From Ailurus styani (Eukaryota; Chordata; Mammalia; Carnivora; Ailuridae): a stretch of 64,000 nt of DNA. Numbering within the stretch: position 1 is the first letter of the stretch; each line of letters starts with the position of its first letter. A program made the position numbers and the translations under genes. Below, piece by piece: positions 25,703 through 53,800 of this stretch. The DNA is taken from positions 623,089 through 687,088 of the forward strand of contig LNAC01000686.1 of assembly GCA_002007465.1 (NCBI GenBank), in the 5' to 3' direction. The notes under the pieces are model-generated. The model worked only from the letters and a program-made list of their open reading frames with translations, did not search any database and had not been told where the DNA came from.

Positions 25703-25900
25703 AGGGGCTGGGTGGTTCAGTTGTTAAGCGTCTGCCTTCAGCTCAGGTCATGATCCCAGGGTCCTGGGATGAGCCCCACATGGGACGCCCTGCTCAGCAG
25801 GAAGTCTGCTTCTCCCTCTCCCACTCCCCCTGCTTGTATTCCCTCTCTCACTGTGTCTCTCTCTGTCAAATAAATAAATAAAATCTTAAAAAAAAAAAAA
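25703..25900 (+). mobile_element. CAN-SINE
   Basis: Head eroded (ggggctgggtggttcag); CT tract and A tail present. Confidence 0.93.
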
Positions 25901-26218
25901 CAAAAGGCATAGAATTATCAGTCTAAAAAAAAAGATATTTTAAAGTTGACCATTTTTCTTCATGTGACATTTAACAACCAAGAGCATAGTGAAGGATAGA
26001 AAGTAATGGATAATAAAGAGAGCAAAAGAAATGTTACCTACAGAACAGCTTCATGAGAAGTATCGGAGACTAACATACTTTGTAGTTTAAATTGAAAACA
26101 TCCAGTCAACTACAAAGAGGCAGACTTATTTTGCAACACAAATACAATGAGAATCTTAAAGGCAATATGAAAGAGTGAGAAAACACAAAAAAGAGCTCAA
26201 TTACAACTTGATACACTT

Positions 26219-26219
<1 letters not shown>

Positions 26220-26253
<34 letters not shown>
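26220..26253 (+). repeat. (CA)n microsatellite
   Basis: About 16 uninterrupted CA units, a likely polymorphic marker. Confidence 0.95.
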
Positions 26254-26256
<3 letters not shown>

Positions 26257-28766
26257 CAAAACAGAGGTTAAGGTGGGGAAAGGTTATCCAGAATAAAACT
26301 TAGAATGTAATAAATGATTAAATAAACCTTTAAGCAATAGTAAACGGTTGATACAACAGCTTTGTTATATAAAAACACACTGTCACTTGAGTACCAGATA
26401 CCAAAAGAACACATCTTGAAAACTAAGGTCTCTTTGCTTCTCTTTAAAAGGCTTCAACAAGACAGAAGCAAAAAAGGCACAGTATCGGTGAATCAAAACA
26501 AAAAGCAAAGTGAACAAAATTGTAACAGAAGTTTGAAAGGAAGACTACCAACTTTGTGAAAAAAAGAATAAAAAATTAATTGAAGAGGAGACATAAAAAG
26601 TTAAACCAAATAAAATATGAAGTGACACTCTATCAATGAATCGACTGCTAATGGTAAAACAGTAAATACTAGGTCGGTCACAGTAGTGCAAGGTAGGTCA
26701 TGCAAAGACCTGCAGATCAGGGACTTGCCCAAATGCAACTCCAGAAGTGGAGTGACTTTTAGGGGTAAGGAATAGGGGCCAGAAAATATTTGTCTTGTTT
26801 ATCCCCCAGATGTAAGGCTCAATGTAGGGTCAGAAGACTACTCCTGCAGGGGCAGTGGACAAATATTATCTTCAAAACATTAACATTCATCTCAATGCTC
26901 TAAAAATGTTACAGTCCTTCCACGGATGACAATATCAAATCTCATTCTTTCAGTAAGCAAGTACAGTTCTTGGCACCCACAAATTAATCTTACGTGGTAG
27001 TTTATCTTTAAAAAAAAAACTCACCCTTTTCAAAGAAGATGGGTACAATGGTTTCTTTTAAAGACTGATTCCCCCTCACCATCCTACCTTACCTATGGGA
27101 AACTCTATCTTTACCTATCAGACCCTCCATATAAAATGTAATATTTTTTTCCTCTTATAACCAAAACTCTGCAGTGGTGGTGACCACAATGCCAAGATTC
27201 TTCCACCCCATCACCTGGTGGTGCTGCAGAGAAGGCCGTCCCAGAAAATACAAGATGTGTCTTTCTTGGTGATTCACACCAGTTCAACAGATTTCTATCT
27301 ATTTCTCTCGTTTTCAACTCACGTCTAAATAAATGGATTTTGTCAATTTGGGAACTGAGAAAATGAAAAGGCCAGATGCACAGAATAGATCAAACACGGG
27401 GAAGGTGTGAAATGGGCTAGTACCCATACACTGCTCCATCAAATCCCTGATCCCAATCCATTACTCCTTTGCTACTGCAGTTTTAGACCTTTCCCCAGGC
27501 TTGTCTCTTCACACACACCTACCCTCTCTTTGGCCAATGTCCTTCATCATGCCTTGCAGACCCACTGGCATGCCACTCTTGCAACCCAGGTCTTCTTAAA
27601 TAGAAAATGTTTTCTTTATAACTCTCTTTTAAGGGGTGGGATAAGTCCAAAATACCACAATTTGTTCTGAAGTCTGTTTGGTGAGCACTACAAAAGAAAT
27701 TCCTAAGCAGAAGACATTATCTAATTAACTAACAGAGGACCTTACTCAAATCCCAAACTCACCGTCTAACACCTAAAGTGTCCCACACCCCACAGGACCT
27801 CAGCTGACTCTAAGGATAACCCAGTCAGAGAATCCCTGACTGAGCTGACAGGCTGAGAACAACATTTACGATGAGTAAATAATTTGTGGATGCTGGTGTG
27901 AGAGTAGGCTGCAGTAGACACTGATAACGCAGTTCCTCTGGCTTGAATCTGGGGCAATTCCATTAGGACAGACATCGAGTTCTTAAGTCTTTGACTCCTA
28001 GATCACTATGTTCAGTCACTGAAAAAGGACTGGTCTGCTAAACATCTATACGCCCATACACCTCCACTATACACTTCTTTGAAGACCTTATCACTTCAGG
28101 GCTGCCCCTTAAGGGCAGAAGCTGCTGCACTTGCACAGCTGCTGCAATGGCTGGAAAATTTCCTGCGACACTAGAGACAGGTAAATAAAGAAATTGCATT
28201 CGCTCTGAGGCAGGGGGAGGGGTCTCCTGCTAGTGAAGAGTTTACATAATGCAACGGAAGACCAGTAAGCTCTGCAGACCTGTCAATGGAGATGCAAAGC
28301 TTGAGCTCCTCTCGTCCTACCATCTCTAACACTCTCGAAAAGCCTGATCTTCCCTCCCAAAGACCCACAGAAATTACACCTAATAACGTATAACAATGTG
28401 CAGACGCTAACCCCCACCTTTCCTATCCACCTTTATTATTAAAATACGAAAAAACAAGAAAAAAGAAAAAAAAAAACCCTAACCTCCCACTTCTGAGACC
28501 AAAGTATGGAGTAACCAAACGGAGCCGGGGAGTTTTCTCTCTGCTGAAGGGGCAAAGAGAACAAGGAGCTGCCTCAAATCTACACCACGTCCAGTAATGC
28601 AATGACAAGCCCTAAAAACCCCACAGCGGCGGGGCAGCCCCCTTCTCGGCTTGGCCCAACTTGGGCCCCGCGGCCCAGCAGCCGCCCTCTCCCCCGGCCT
28701 TTCACAAAGGAGAATGGTTCAGTCCAGAGCATCACCCAGCACCTGATCCCTCACAACTGGGGGACG

Positions 28767-28769
28767 GGT
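28767..28769 (+). other. Plus-strand splice donor inside the CHD8 upstream CpG-rich region
   Basis: GACGG|gtaagg forms a near-consensus donor on the plus strand (exon end 28767), divergent from the candidate CHD8 starts. It could belong to a divergent non-coding transcript, but no partner acceptor is proposed. Confidence 0.2.
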
Positions 28770-28882
28770 AAGGAGCAGGGGAGCGAGGAGGAGGATGGGT
28801 TATTGAAACCAAATCTAAGAGCTTTAGTTTTGCAAAGACTCTTGGACCTGCACTGATGAGCAGGCGTGAGCGGGAAGCCTAC

Positions 28883-29060
28883 CTGAACAAGTCCTGGTGC
28901 TTCCTTTCCAGCCAGCGTTTCAACTCACCCTTTCGGAGAACAAGGCGCCTTCCGGCGGAGCATGGCCAGCCCTCGCCTCAATCTAGCTTGCTGGTAGTCC
29001 ATTCTCCTTCGGCTCCGCCCACCTACGCTGCCACCCACCAATGGCAGGGCTAACGCCCGG
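28883..29060 (-). promoter_or_regulatory. CHD8: Candidate upstream CHD8 first exon and promoter (second upstream)
   Basis: GC-rich sequence with two minus-strand donors: AAAGG|gtgagt (exon end 28929) and TTCAG|gtaggc (exon end 28883). A minus-strand ATG at 28963-28961 opens a frame beginning MLRRKAPCSPKG that reaches the first donor in the phase required by CHD8 exon 2. GC boxes (around 29010) and a CCAAT on the plus strand (about 29037) lie just upstream. Promoter-like composition and strand fit CHD8, but there is no expression evidence. Confidence 0.5.
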
Positions 29061-29295
29061 CCTCGTCCAGCAAGGTAGTGTGAGTGCCATCCAGGAAGTT
29101 TCTCGAGAGTGGGAGGTCCTAAAAGGCTGAGAAGGGTACGTAGGCAACCACAGATATGCCTGATTGAAAATAAAATCTGGCGGCAGCCTGCCTTTGACTG
29201 CTCAGTTCACAGGCGTTCAGGCCTCTCGACATCTTTTTTTTTTTTTTTTTTGACCCCCGCCAGTGGGGGCGCTCTGAACTAAAACATTTAGTTAC

Positions 29296-29345
29296 CTGTT
29301 TGGGGACGCCATCTTGGATCCGGCCGGTGCCTTGGAGATGGGGAA
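29296..29345 (-). promoter_or_regulatory. CHD8: Candidate most-upstream CHD8 first exon with YY1-like start
   Basis: On the minus strand the sequence reads atccaagATGGCGTCCCCAAACAG followed by the donor gtaact. ATG is at 29312-29310 in a strong start context (A at -3, G at +4), and the donor is at 29295. CAAGATGGCG is also the classic YY1 motif found at many TATA-less promoters, so the ATG may be incidental. The exon ends two bases into a codon, the phase needed by CHD8 exon 2, and would add MASPNRPRGSALHCFPK before MADP. RAB2B ends only a few kb away and is not a better owner of this exon. Confidence 0.45.
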
Positions 29346-29956
29346 GAGGAAGGAGTATTTAAGGAATTTGAAGCCCTTTTCCGAGTTGTGGAACTACTCA
29401 GGTCCAGCCCCAACAGACGTTATGTAATCAGAATGTCCCCAGTCACGAGGGTCAGGAATAGGGATTAATGTGGTTACAGGCAACCACCACACCCCCTCTC
29501 GTATGAGTGAAGAGAACTTAACTAAATCGAATCAGCAACAAAAATCAATTTTTTGGAATTAGAGTGGGTTTTCACAGTACTAGGATAATCCTTTATAGAC
29601 ACCTCACCCCTCAGAATATCAGCATAAGAACAACGTAGGTTATATATCTATTCTAGGTGCTTCTAAACCCAATGCTTCAGTTGCAAGTTTTCCTGTGTTG
29701 GGTTTGACAGGTCAGAGGACTGAGTCTTATATAAATGAACAGGATATAGGGAAGAATATTTTTAAAGACCCAAAATTCACCAATAGACCCAAATTATGTA
29801 TGAGTACCGATAGAGCACATGATGAAAGCCTTTGAGGAGACATTATATGTGAAGAGGGCCGTCAGGGGACAGCCTTAGAAACATAGGCTGCAGAGAATAA
29901 TCTCCTGGTAATAACATTTACACTAGAAAGGAAATAGTTTTATTGCAGGTTGGGGG

Positions 29957-30153
29957 GGGGCGCCCTGGTGACTCAGTCGGCTAAGCTCTGCCTTCCTCTC
30001 AGGTCGTGATCCCAGGGTCCTGGGATTGATCCATCCCCATGTCAGGCTCCCGGCTTAGCCGGGAGCCTGCTTCTCCCTCTCCCTCTCTGGGTCTCTCTTC
30101 AGCTCCCCCTGCTTGTGCTGTCAAATAAATAAATAAAATCTTATAAAAAAAAT
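29957..30153 (+). mobile_element. CAN-SINE
   Basis: gcgccctggtgactcagtcg head preceded by a G-run; A/T tail. Confidence 0.93.
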
Positions 30154-30764
30154 TGTTATTGTAGATTAAATTCTCTTGTGGTCAATGACACTTCCCTGTA
30201 TTTCCTAGTATACATTTCTACTGCTATCACAAGTTGCTACAGGAAGGTTTTGCTTTTTGAACTTGTGAGTAAAGAGAGTCCTTTCAGATCATTAAAGGTA
30301 TTTCTCAAGGAACAACATTTGCATAGTCACACATGATAGGAACTCAGAGATGGTAAGGAATCATAGGAATAAATACTTTATCACAGAAATGGTTAAGACT
30401 TGGCCAAATACATTTCCCTATATATAGAGCAAAATCTATTGGTCAAATTTCCCCCTGGCTACTGCTATCATCATCAATTTGAGGTTAGTATCAGAATTTA
30501 CCAAAACAATTTACCAGGTGTGCCTTCAGTGTTTGTCCATAGGTGCATATACAGCAATGATCTTAATTATGTGTCTGGAATGAAAACCAATAGGTTCTTT
30601 TTGCTTATTTGGTACAAAATAAACCCATCAAAGGAACTAGTTGCAGGCATTTATGGAAAAGGGAAAGGCAGTGGCCTGCTCTGCTAATTTCTACTATCTG
30701 CAATTATCTGTAAGTAGTAGGATTTAGACTGCTTGCTATAAATAGGATTTCCAGGAGTCCTGCC

Positions 30765-30862
30765 CCGCCCCTTTTTAAGTAGGCACTACTCCCAAGGTGG
30801 GGCTTGAACTCAGGACCCCAAGATCAAGAGTCACTTCCTCTATCAACTGAGCACCTACCCCT
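30765..30862 (-). mobile_element. Old SINEC fragment
   Basis: aaggtggggcttgaactcag ... tcaactgagcacctacccct. Confidence 0.7.
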
Positions 30863-31079
30863 GGTGCTGGCCTTTAAAAGACAGACAACACACTTTTTAC
30901 TTCTTAACTACCATTCTTCACATGGGGGTGGGGAATCTACTTCCTGTAATTTTTCATGACCACTTCACTCCGAATATCAGCAATGATCAATACAGGTCAT
31001 GAATTTGCCCAAGTAGTTTTCTCATGCTTTCCTTACATTGGTGAAATACCCAAGTACTGAAGGTTATGAGTGTTTTGGA

Positions 31080-31191
31080 TATTTTTTAAGTTTAATTTTT
31101 TTAGTAATCTCTACACCCAACATGGAGATCGAACTCACAATCCCAAGATCAAGTCCCGTGCTCTCCTGACTGAGCGAGCCAGGTATCCCTC
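31080..31191 (-). mobile_element. SINEC short variant
   Basis: gtaatctctacacccaacat ... ctgagcgagccaggtatccc. Confidence 0.8.
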
Positions 31192-31466
31192 TAGTTTCCA
31201 TAATTCTAAACCAATCATGGAATCTCTGAGGTTTGGGAGTTCTGTACAGAAACTACAAAATTATATTTAGTTTTGTCCCAGGCATGAGGGGACAGGCTAA
31301 CCCCAAAATCAACATCCTCAAATCCTTTTTGGAATGAGGTAGGACTTTTTTTTTAAAAAGCATAATCAAAGCACTACCCCAAATCTCCTCCAACTTCCTG
31401 TGGTATAGTGTTAACTATTATTACTACTACAGGGGAACAAAACCCAGTAGAAAATGAATGTATCTG

Positions 31467-31569
31467 CATTTGTGATGAGTACTGGGTGACATACGAAATG
31501 TTGAATCGCTATACTGTACACCTGAAACTAAACTGTATGTTAACTGGAACTTAAATAAAAACTTAAAAA
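31467..31569 (+). mobile_element. 5'-truncated L1 3' end
   Basis: gatgagtactgggtgacata ... cttaaataaaaac with A-tail; flanked by aaatgaatgtatct / aaatgagtgtatct. Confidence 0.85.
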
Positions 31570-32929
31570 AAATGAGTGTATCTCAAGGTGGCTTCTTCCA
31601 ATACCTTTGATACAATTTCCTAGAAGAAGAGTATCTACGTATGTTTGGGATAAAATCAGAAAAAAACACATGAAATATGAGTTGCTTGGATACATGCATA
31701 TATATTTAATAATGAAACAATTCATCAACAAAAATTAGAAAAATTCATGAGACCTCAATGCTGTGGAAAAGAAAGCGACATCAAGACAAAAGATACAAAA
31801 ACTGACCCAGAAGGCTGCCTGATGAGTGAAGAAAAGGCAAATTTGCTTAGCATAGTAGTATATGCCCTTGAAAAGAAAAAAATGGCTGGAGAGGTACCCA
31901 CTTATTTGACTGTTTGGAAGTGGACAGACTTACTGTATGCTGCATGGAATGGAGGCAAAGAGCCAGGGAAGGGAGAGAGGGGTGAGGGGTAAAAGCAATA
32001 TGGAATCTCGGGTAAGGAGACTTGAGAGAGTTAAGTAACAGAGATGACTCAGGCCTTTTGTTTCCTCTGCAGTCTACAATAAACCTGTTCCAAGTCTTTA
32101 AATATGTCAGTCAAGTCCAATGATCACACAGTAAGTAGCACTAGGCACTGTGAAGGAATAGTGGAGGGATCGGTTTACAAAAGTAAAGGGATAGCACAGT
32201 TCCTGCTCTCAAGGAGCTTACAGCCTAGATGGGAGACAGATTCCACGCGCAAAACAAATTTACAAAGTAACAAATATAAATAAATATACATATGAATAAA
32301 CAACATATGAAAGCTTAAGGGGTGCTGGGTCAATAATTACTTAGAAGTCCCTAGGTCAAAGGCGGCTTTCTTGAAGGAAAAATTTGGGGACTGAGTATAA
32401 TGTTAGCAGAGACTAGGGCATATGCAAAGGCATAGAAGTGGAAATAAACATGTCATGTCCAGTAAGCAGATTAGCTTGATTAGAGTAGAAAGTCTAAATA
32501 GGTCTTGTTGAGAAGTGTGGTGAAACAGTAGGGGGTTAATTTGGTGAAAGACACTGCAGTGTTAGGTCTGGTCCCTAAAACAAACAGGGAAAGAGGTTTT
32601 CTTTAGGTAATTATAATAAGTAGCCACAGGTCCAGGAACAACTCCACTGCTCTCAAAAGTTTTATAGTTACTCTGAGACAGAAAAACCAGCAATGGGATG
32701 GTAGAAAATTATTCAGCATCCTTGAGCAGTTCAAGTAGAAGGAATTGCCTTCTGCAAGAACTCTTACAAAGTAGCAAGTGAAAACAACCACTGAAATTCC
32801 TAGATACAGGATCCACCATTCAAATACCAGCCAGCCAGAACTCAGTAAAATCAAGTGCTCAAGCAGAATGTCCTAGACCCTGGTTACTAATTCCTGGTAG
32901 GGAGCCAACTGTGTATGCTTATAAAAGAA

Positions 32930-32935
32930 TTTATT
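32930..32935 (-). terminator. RAB2B: Candidate RAB2B polyadenylation signal
   Basis: The minus strand reads AATAAA 271 nt past the stop codon, the first canonical hexamer downstream. Whether it is used, or a more distal site is preferred, cannot be told from sequence. Confidence 0.4.
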
Positions 32936-33205
32936 TTTGAGCTACCATGACAATCAAATTTGATCCTAACATTTTAGAAATTAAAATAGGAGGATGAGAA
33001 GAGCCCTAATCTATAGGGAATGCTCACGTCCCTGAAGGAGGACAGGTCAGTAAGGGCCCAAATTCTTCTCTGGTCTTTAAGTGGAAAGGCAAAACATCAC
33101 ACCTTGAAAAGAGGCTTTTCTCAGCCAAAGCAAGTAAGATCTCTTTCTTTAAGCCTATTGATCTGAAGGTGTTCCAGGAAGGAAAAAAGAGTCCAGGCCA
33201 GATAT

Positions 33206-50469
<17,264 letters not shown>

Positions 50470-50864
50470 GGTCCCGTTTCCTCTCGATTCCGGGTCCGCC
50501 CGACTTCTACAGCCACTTACCTCCGGCCTCTCTAGCCGCGCAATCTACCGATCTCTGGCCCCTCTAGCCCAGATCACGTCTCTATTGCTCTCCCCTGAAA
50601 TCCTCTCTGGGTCGGAGCGACTGTAATACCCGGACGGCACCTCCAGGGACGCTTCCAACACTTCTATTTGCCATTATCCCACCAAGCTCCAGGGGGCGGT
50701 AGCTACTCTTTCCGTCCTCTCGGCCTTCCCGGCAACAGCCCCACGGCTCTCCTTCCAATCAGCGGAGAGCGACGCGCGTCCTTGCGGAAGTGACGGCAGT
50801 TCGCGTCGGCTGGGGGCGGTGGGAGCGATGAGGGCACTGAGACGGTGGTAGCCGTTGTGTGAAG
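50470..50864. promoter_or_regulatory. Divergent RAB2B/TOX4 promoter
   Basis: 395 bp separate the RAB2B ATG (minus) from the TOX4 ATG (plus). The interval is GC- and CpG-rich, with CCAAT at 50755-50759, an ETS-like GCGGAAGTGACG at about 50784-50795 that overlaps a CRE-like half site, and GC boxes GGGGGCGG at 50692-50699 and 50812-50819. No TATA box is seen. TSS positions cannot be fixed from sequence. Confidence 0.8.
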
Positions 50865-50870
50865 ATGGAG
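50865..50870 (+). CDS. TOX4: TOX4 coding exon 1 (two codons)
   Basis: ATGGAG followed by donor gtagga at 50871. The ATG context is GTGAAGATGG. Only Met-Glu is encoded, so almost all of exon 1 is 5' UTR. Confidence 0.92.
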
Positions 50871-53800
50871 GTAGGAACCTGAGCGTTAAGAAGGCTGGCG
50901 AGAGTGCGGCCGCCCGAGTCGAAGCAGAGGCGGGAAGGCGGGCGGAGAGGCAGCTGACGGGAGGGGAGAAGAGAGCCGGGTTTGGGAGTGTTGTCAGAAT
51001 GTCGGGGACAGACTTCTTCGCTCCATGCTAACTCCCTACTCCCGCTAACTTATCCCCGCGGCTTTCTTTTGGTTTCCAGTTTCCCGGAGGAAATGACAAT
51101 TACCTGACGATCACAGGGCCCTCGCACCCCTTCCTGTCAGGGGCCGAGGTGAGCACGAGCTGCCGACGCTGGGGGGCGGGGGGGGCCCTGAAGCAGCGGT
51201 GGGGTAGGGCGGTGGGGAGGAGAGCGCGGCCGCCCGGCCCGGGGGCTGGGAACCAGGGGCCGCGATTGGTGCTCAGAGGACAGTGGCAGCCGCTTCCAGA
51301 GCCTATGAAGACTAAGGGGGAAGGCCCGGGAACCTGCCGTCATCAGAAAAGCAGAACTTTGGAAAGAGCTAACCCGTATTTCAGAGTGATTGTGGTTTGG
51401 AAGACACGGTGGAATTGTTTCCTTTCATTGGGGAGAAATAACTACAACGAGGTAGGGGGATCACAGCGGGAAGAAATAAAGGAGGAGTTTCCTTAAGGGG
51501 TTAACTGTGAACCTGTGTTCTCCTTGGAACTATCTCTGTTGCAGGGTCTTTGTTTCACTTAAACTTATACTCAAGGATTAAAAAAAAAGTAATTATGTTT
51601 ATCTACAAGCTTGTTTTGCTAGTGACAGGATGAAAGGAAGTACTTGCCGGAAAACATGGAGTTGAGTACAACATATGTTTCTGTTTGCCAGTGACTTCAC
51701 CTTTGTATGTCACAGATTCTTTAGCTGTCAAACGGCTGTAAAAATAGTTTCTTATGCTATTGTGAAGTAGAAGTAATGGTTATGATGAGGTGCTTTAGTG
51801 TCTATGAAGAAGCTTTGCTTCAAATACTGTCGTATAATGTAGATACATATAACTTGTTTAGGCAGGGCGAAATAGTAAGATTTGGAAGAGAAAAAATAAA
51901 TTTCCCGGTCTTCGAAAAACTAGTCTTGAGCTTTCTAAGGATTTGGGTTTTTGTTTTTGTTTTTTTTTTTTTGAGAATTTTAGTACTTTTTTTTTACCCC
52001 AAAAGTGATGTGAACCACTTGCATCAGTTTTTGTTTTGTTTTTTTTTTTAAAGATTTTATTTATTTGACACAGAGAAAGAGATCACAAGTAGGCAGAGAG
52101 GCAGGCAGAGAGTAGGAAGCAGGCTCCCTGCCTCTATCCCAGGACACTGAGATCATGACCTGAGCCGAAGGCAGAGGCTTTATCCACTGAGCCACCCAGG
52201 CGCCCTTTGTTTTGTTTTTGTTTTTTATCCTAAGAATTCTCAGTTGCTGTTGAGTTAATTAAACCTTAATATTTTCGTGGATGAGAATTAGATTGAAAAG
52301 GGACAGTTACTAGTTTGATTTCTTTATTGCCATTATTGGTTATTGTTATTCTCTTAAGGAAGGGAAGGTGTGGCTCAAATGAATGACAAACTTAGAAATG
52401 ATATAAAACTGAATCTCTTGGGCGCCTGGGTGGCTCAGTGGGTTAAAGCCTCTGCTTTCGGCTCAGGTCATGATCTCAGCGTCCTGGGATCGAGGCCCGC
52501 ATCGGGCTCTCTGCTCAGCAGGGAGCCTGCTTCCTCCTCTCTCTGTCTCTCTGCCTGCCTCTCTGCCTGCTTGTAATCTCTCTCTGTGTGTCAAATAAAT
52601 AAATAAAATCTTTAAAAAAAAAAAAAAACAACTGAATCTCTTTGATGCTTTCCAGTCTCATTGCCAGTTTCTTCTGAATAGGATCTCGTGGTTTAATTTC
52701 ATTATTTGAAGTGCTGTAAATCTCACATTGGGCTTATCCATTGCCAATTTCTTTTTTTTTTTTTTTTTTAAGATTTTTATTTATTTATTTGACAGAGAGA
52801 GAGAGAGAACACAAGCAGGGGGAGTGGAAGAGAGAGAAGCAGGCTTCCTCCTGAGCAGGGAGTGGTATGTGGGGCTCGATCCCAGAACCCTGGGATCATG
52901 ACCCGAGCCAAAGGCAGTTACTTAAGGACTGAGGCACCCAGACGCTCCTTCATTGCTAATTTCTCGTGAATCATTTAAATTTAGAGTGTGGTAAATTTCA
53001 CACTGGCCTCACCAAGAAACTTTCCAGGTTTGAGTCTATCGTTTTTGTTTTTGTTTTTATAACTTTAAGAAATTAAAACAAGGGCGCCTGGGTGGCTCAG
53101 TGGGTTAAAGCCGCTGCCTTCGGCTCAGGTCATGATCCCAGGGTCCTGGGATCGAGGCCCGCATCGGGCTCTCTGCTCCGCAGGGAGCCTGCCTNCCTGC
53201 CTCTCTGCCTACTTGTGATCTCTCTCTCTGTGTCAAATGAATAAATAAAATCTTTAAAAAAAAAAAAAGAAATTAAAACAAAACAAAAACAAAACTATTT
53301 TGCCAAGAAGCTCACAGCTAAGTTTCAGTGCCTTCTTTTAGCTTAGGTCTTTGTCGTTGATAACAGTTCTTCTCATTATAATTGTGCCTTCCCTTCCCCT
53401 CTCTTTTTTTTTCTTTTGACCTTTATTTCAGTTGGTTTGTGCTTTTTGTTTTACCTGGTCTTATTATGAACCACCCCCAATATAACTTAGAATTAGGTAA
53501 AGGTGATACTAAGTTTTTCTTTTAGAAAAAGTGGTATTTAGAGTTTTCTTGCAAAAAAAAAAGATAGATGTCCAAAAAATATTAACCATTAAAAAAAATT
53601 GAAAAATTGGACTTGATCGAAATTAGGAACGTCTTTTCTTTTTTTTTTAAGATTTTATTTATTTATTTGACACAGAGAGAGAGATCCCAAGTAGGCAGAG
53701 AGGCAGGCAGAGAGAGAGGAGGAAGCAGGCTCCCTGCTGAGCAGAGAGCCCGATGCAGGGCTCGATCCCAGGACCCCAAGATCATGACCTGAGCCGAAGG

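Larger units (their letters stand above)
9238..28882 (-). other. CHD8 5' intronic region between upstream first exons and exon 2
   Basis: About 20 kb without a recognised coding exon. It contains CAN-SINEs, L2 and MIR remnants, a GC-rich candidate internal promoter at 15.3-15.8 kb, a retroelement stack at 19.36-19.94 kb and a CA repeat at 26.2 kb. Stretches 13.5-15.3, 17.8-19.3, 22.5-24.9 and 26.3-28.4 kb hold no gene I can support. Parts of 17.8-19.2 kb resemble ancient interspersed repeat that I could not assign to a family. Confidence 0.65.
29346..32929. other. CHD8-RAB2B intergenic region and possible distal RAB2B 3' UTR
   Basis: No conserved coding sequence is recognised. It contains a CAN-SINE (29957-30153), two old SINEC fragments (30765-30862, 31080-31191) and a short L1 3' end (31467-31569). 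An 81-codon plus-strand frame at 31747-31992 has no recognisable motif. An old-repeat-like stretch lies around 32140-32270. Confidence 0.5.

Noticed and set aside
29261..29277. CTCF-like ccgccagtgggggcgct
   Set aside because: Two extra bases compared with the CTCF core spoil the spacing, so it is not strong enough to call.
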